Assembly (NCBI GenBank): GCA_029259875.1
Contig: JAJDEK010000588.1
Location: 1 to 8,489 of the forward strand
From: Planctomycetaceae bacterium
GTDB taxonomy: Bacteria; Planctomycetota; Planctomycetia; Planctomycetales; Planctomycetaceae
Direction: 5' to 3'
Length of the DNA stretch: 8,489 nucleotides
A program made the position numbers and the translations under genes. The notes beneath the pieces were generated by a model that was not told the DNA's origin, did no database searches, and saw only the letters and a list, made by a program, of their open reading frames with translations. This document shows positions 6,247-8,489 of this stretch, in pieces (the first letter of the stretch is position 1; each line of letters opens with the position of its first letter).

Positions 6247-6891
6247 TTATCCAACAAAGCAGAAAAGCAGTAACATAATCATCCAGAGTACTCCGAGGAA
6301 ATGCCATACCACCGAGCAAGCATGGACTCCCCAGTGATATTCATGATCATACTGATTGAGATACGCTCTAAAGATGATTAATCCCAGAAGACCAAAGGCA
6401 ATCAAAAAATGGGCTGCATGCAGTAATACAAAGGAAAAAAGCACACCATAGCTACTGGGATAATTGTAAGCGTTTTTAAGATGTTCGACACCAACTAAAA
6501 TCTCTGAGTGTTGGCGTAAAAGATGAACTAATCCCAAAGCTTGAATTACAAAAAACGCCCCACCTAAAAGAAACGTAAGATTCAAACAATTCCGAAACTG
6601 TTGTTGTTTTTCCTGTCGGACAAAGCACAAAGCGCGATGAATAGAAATACTTCCCAAAAACAGCAGAGCCGTACTCAACCAAAGGAGTGGAGGGATTATG
6701 AGAGCCACTGGTTGATGATGCTGAGCTAAGTTAGCACGCACAATAATATAAGCGATAAATCCACCAAAAAAAAGAACCGCTATACTGAATAGGAAAATTG
6801 CCAGACCAAAATCTCTTTGGCTTAGCCGATCCCGAGAAGTGAATAACAGCGCAAATCGATTTCGAACAGTTCGACTCCGGAAAGTGGACAT
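6247..6891 (-). CDS. Cytochrome c oxidase subunit III-like membrane protein, five helices
   Basis: From ATG 6891 the product is 214 residues; a GTG at 6924 would add eleven. ATG is preferred because GCAGGT lies just upstream. Five hydrophobic helices are predicted at about 28-51, 62-84, 104-125, 148-175 and 187-212. Family-like segments are LLHAAHFLIAFGLLGL (156-171) and the ending VVWHFLGVLWMIMLLLFCFV, which matches the W-H-x-x-x-x-x-W pattern of the last subunit III helix. The size and helix count fit short CyoC-type subunit III proteins. In the first helix, where typical subunit III has S/T-E-x-x-F-F, this protein reads LFSIAVLFFGG, so the conserved Glu is absent. It follows the subunit IV gene by 106 bases and is probably co-transcribed with it. 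It may be an accessory subunit of the same oxidase or of an alternative complex III-linked oxidase. The family is fairly sure; the exact role is not. Confidence 0.75.
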   Translation of the reverse strand: MSTFRSRTVRNRFALLFTSRDRLSQRDFGLAIFLFSIAVLFFGGFIAYIIVRANLAQHHQPVALIIPPLLWLSTALLFLGSISIHRALCFVRQEKQQQFRNCLNLTFLLGGAFFVIQALGLVHLLRQHSEILVGVEHLKNAYNYPSSYGVLFSFVLLHAAHFLIAFGLLGLIIFRAYLNQYDHEYHWGVHACSVVWHFLGVLWMIMLLLFCFVG

Positions 6892-6977
6892 ACTGACCTG
6901 CCATCGTACTAAAACGAGAAGCACTTACTAACAACGATCGTATGGAGAGTAAGCAGACTAAATCTTATTGTCACAGA

Positions 6978-6993
6978 GAACTTGATCAAGTTC
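6978..6993. repeat. 16-bp perfect palindrome after the subunit IV gene
   Basis: GAACTTGATCAAGTTC is identical on both strands with no central spacer. It begins 5 bases after the subunit IV stop codon, in the 106-base gap before the subunit III-like gene. A spacerless palindrome fits a dimeric regulator site. As RNA it could fold only into a short stem with a small loop. No U-run follows. Confidence 0.55.
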
Positions 6994-6997
6994 AACA

Positions 6998-7414
6998 TTA
7001 TTTTTGAGCTGGTGTCTTTGCTGGCGTAGGAGCTGGAGCTGGCACAACAGCATTAGCAGCTTTGTCCTGCTGAAATCCCTTAACGTAATCGTCGTAAGCA
7101 TGCGAATCCAACAAAATCATGCATAGAAAAAAGGCAGCAAAGACGATTGAGAAAAAGAATGCAATTCGATTGAGAGGCTTATCGTACCACAGGTGCATAA
7201 AAATAAATACAACTAACGAAGCCTTGATCGTAGCAATCGTCATCGAGACAATGACATCAGCTCGTCCCACATCAACCTTGGCTGCTTCGACTGTAAGAAT
7301 GGTCAAAGCAACCAGAACGAGAAAAACACCCACTAAAACTTTGACGGGCATAATGTGTACGTCACAAGATTGAGTGTCGTCTGAATGAGTTTCATTTTCA
7401 GCATGAGTTGACAT
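6998..7414 (-). CDS. Cytochrome c oxidase subunit IV, bacterial caa3/CyoD-like type
   Basis: The 138-residue protein has three predicted helices, about 25-43, 53-74 and 83-102, which is the topology of the small prokaryotic oxidase subunit IV (COX4_pro/CyoD-like). Typical pieces are HIMPVKVLVGVFLVLVALT (20-38), the VDVGRADVIVSMTIATIKAS stretch with Lys64, the FIFMHLWYD segment at 70-78, and the DSHAYDDY motif just after helix 3. The subunit is non-catalytic and is thought to support assembly or stability of the heme-copper oxidase in the inner membrane. The N-terminus is polar (His, Asp, Glu). The C-terminus ends in a Pro/Ala-rich tail (PAPAPTPAKTPAQK) beyond the usual family end. It lies 76 bases after the subunit III gene on the same strand. 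The start is ATG 7414 with only a weak GGA upstream. Confidence 0.87.
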   Translation of the reverse strand: MSTHAENETHSDDTQSCDVHIMPVKVLVGVFLVLVALTILTVEAAKVDVGRADVIVSMTIATIKASLVVFIFMHLWYDKPLNRIAFFFSIVFAAFFLCMILLDSHAYDDYVKGFQQDKAANAVVPAPAPTPAKTPAQK

Positions 7415-7490
7415 GATGAATTATTCCGTCTCTTTTATTGAAAAGTTCGAAGCTCAAAAGTTTCTTAATTGATTGAACCAAAAGCAGCCA

Positions 7491-8489
7491 CTAGTTGATC
7501 AGGTACAACAATGGGAACAGATAGATCCAAATCAGGTCAACCAAGTGCCAATACAAGCCTACAAAGTCAACAGCGCCAAAATAGTAAGTCGTAAATGCGC
7601 CATGCATCGTCCGCACAATCAACCAACTAATGGCAATCATACCACCTATAATGTGGATCGCATGCAAACCAGTCATACAGAAATACACACTAAAAAAAGT
7701 ACCAGCCAGTTCTGGCTCAGGTATTTTATCTTTTTGCTTTGCATATTCTGCAGGAATAGTTTCAGCCATTTCGATTTCTTGATCCGTTGGTTCCGCTGCA
7801 TGTCCAAAATGGTGATAGCCAATACTGGCATACGCACCGAGTTGCATACCAAGCGCAGAAACCAAAACACACCCAGCAACCGTCGCTAGTGTCTTTTTAT
7901 TGGGGTTCTTAATCAGTGCACCAAAACCGATGACTGAAAGAACAATCACAGCCCATAAAACTGAAGTCATATAGGAAAGTGTGTGCTTCGTTTTCTCAAA
8001 CAAGGCATCATCACTATGATCAGCCACTACTTCATGTGCATGATCTGATGTTTCTGCGCCATCCGCAGCAGGTACTCCAGCTTCTTCTGCATGCTCATGA
8101 TGTTCAGGGCTCTGATACATACCAGCCCACAAGAGGCCGTGATGTGCTTTTTCTGTATACTCAAACGACTTCACACCCAAGAAGATCGCAGCACAGGCAA
8201 GCGTGGTCACCAGACAAACCAAGAGTCCCCGTGTTTGTCCTAGTTGAGCACAACGGACTCCCCAAGCCATCGTCAAACTACTGAATAGTAGCACAACCGT
8301 GTTGGCCGCCCCCAATGTTGTATCCAAAAACTGACTGGCATATAAAAACACTTCAGGATGCAATGACCGATAGACGGCATAAAAACCAAATAAGCCGCTA
8401 AAGAACAACACTTCCGTGACCAGAAACAGCCAGATACCCAGTTTCCCGGTATCAAACTGCTGTTGGTGAGAGTCAAAATGATGCGCTAA
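7491..8489 (-). CDS. ctaE: Cytochrome c oxidase subunit III with a large His/acidic insert (5' end outside window)
   Basis: The frame is open to the right edge, giving 332 visible codons and no reliable start inside the window. Numbering is from the first visible codon. Family motifs are GIWLFLVTEVLFFSGLF (18-34) with the conserved Glu26, NTVVLLFSSLTMAWG (63-77), FLGVKSFEY (103-111), FFSVYFCMTGLHAIHIIGG (265-283) and the final LYWHLVDLIWIYLFPLLYL (312-330). Subunit III is a non-catalytic core subunit of heme-copper oxidases that stabilises subunit I and proton uptake. In typical members FEY is followed closely by the TGLH segment. Here about 150 residues intervene (112-262). They hold a His/Asp/Glu-rich stretch (HH 117-118, HHEH 130-133, DHAHE 149-153, DHSDD 157-161), two extra hydrophobic helices (about 171-193 and 200-222) and a charged stretch. 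The catalytic subunits are expected just upstream, beyond the edge. It is followed by subunit IV and a second subunit III-like gene. Confidence 0.9.
   Translation of the reverse strand, partial: LAHHFDSHQQQFDTGKLGIWLFLVTEVLFFSGLFGFYAVYRSLHPEVFLYASQFLDTTLGAANTVVLLFSSLTMAWGVRCAQLGQTRGLLVCLVTTLACAAIFLGVKSFEYTEKAHHGLLWAGMYQSPEHHEHAEEAGVPAADGAETSDHAHEVVADHSDDALFEKTKHTLSYMTSVLWAVIVLSVIGFGALIKNPNKKTLATVAGCVLVSALGMQLGAYASIGYHHFGHAAEPTDQEIEMAETIPAEYAKQKDKIPEPELAGTFFSVYFCMTGLHAIHIIGGMIAISWLIVRTMHGAFTTYYFGAVDFVGLYWHLVDLIWIYLFPLLYLIN

Noticed and set aside
7441..7462. AAAAGTT repeated with a 15-base period between the subunit III and subunit IV genes
   Set aside because: Seven-base AT-rich direct repeats are expected by chance in this composition, and no symmetry or further copies support a function.
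7473..7889. A 138-codon forward open frame opposite the subunit III gene
   Set aside because: The opposite strand encodes unmistakable subunit III motifs. The forward peptide is compositionally odd, with no ribosome site or family motif noticed.

Overview
The window looks like a piece of a planctomycete chromosome, probably from a moderate-GC Gimesia/Planctomycetaceae-like lineage. This is inferred from protein architecture, not from a search. The clues are very long type I signal peptidases carrying a Cys4 motif and a beta-rich insert, a cytochrome oxidase cluster with two subunit III-type genes, and an LptB-type ATPase, which implies a Gram-negative envelope. No rRNA, tRNA, CRISPR array, insertion sequence, phage or plasmid gene is visible. 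The content is housekeeping, with lineage-specific elaborations inside conserved families.

Layout. On the + strand, positions 2-79 hold the last 25 codons of an unidentified gene ending in a membrane helix. A 189-base gap with a plausible promoter follows, then a complete KAS III-like (FabH-family) thiolase-fold gene at 269-1372. Everything after that is on the - strand. Read in the direction of transcription (right to left) the order is: cytochrome c oxidase subunit III (7491-8489, 5' end outside the window), a small caa3-type subunit IV (6998-7414), a second subunit III-like membrane protein (6247-6891), two tandem paralogous signal peptidases I (4286-6013 and 2267-4141), and the LPS-export ATPase lptB (1369-2151). 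lptB converges on the KAS III-like gene, and the two stop codons overlap in a single TTAA.

How the genes work together. The three oxidase genes are the distal end of a heme-copper oxidase operon whose catalytic subunits I and II should lie just beyond position 8489. The two signal peptidases would process exported preproteins at the inner membrane. LptB would power LPS transport to the outer membrane. The five co-oriented gaps are 76, 106, 233, 144 and 115 bases long, so the - strand block may be several transcription units. The 233-base gap between the oxidase genes and the signal peptidases is the most likely break.

The most interesting content is inside the proteins. Both signal peptidases keep the Ser/Lys dyad and the GDN/DSR box, but they carry a CxxC...CxxC zinc-ribbon-like insert and a predicted jelly-roll-like insert, giving lengths of 575-624 residues. 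Subunit III carries an insert of about 150 residues that is rich in His and acidic residues and contains two extra predicted membrane helices. Several short tandem or inverted repeats sit in the intergenic gaps.
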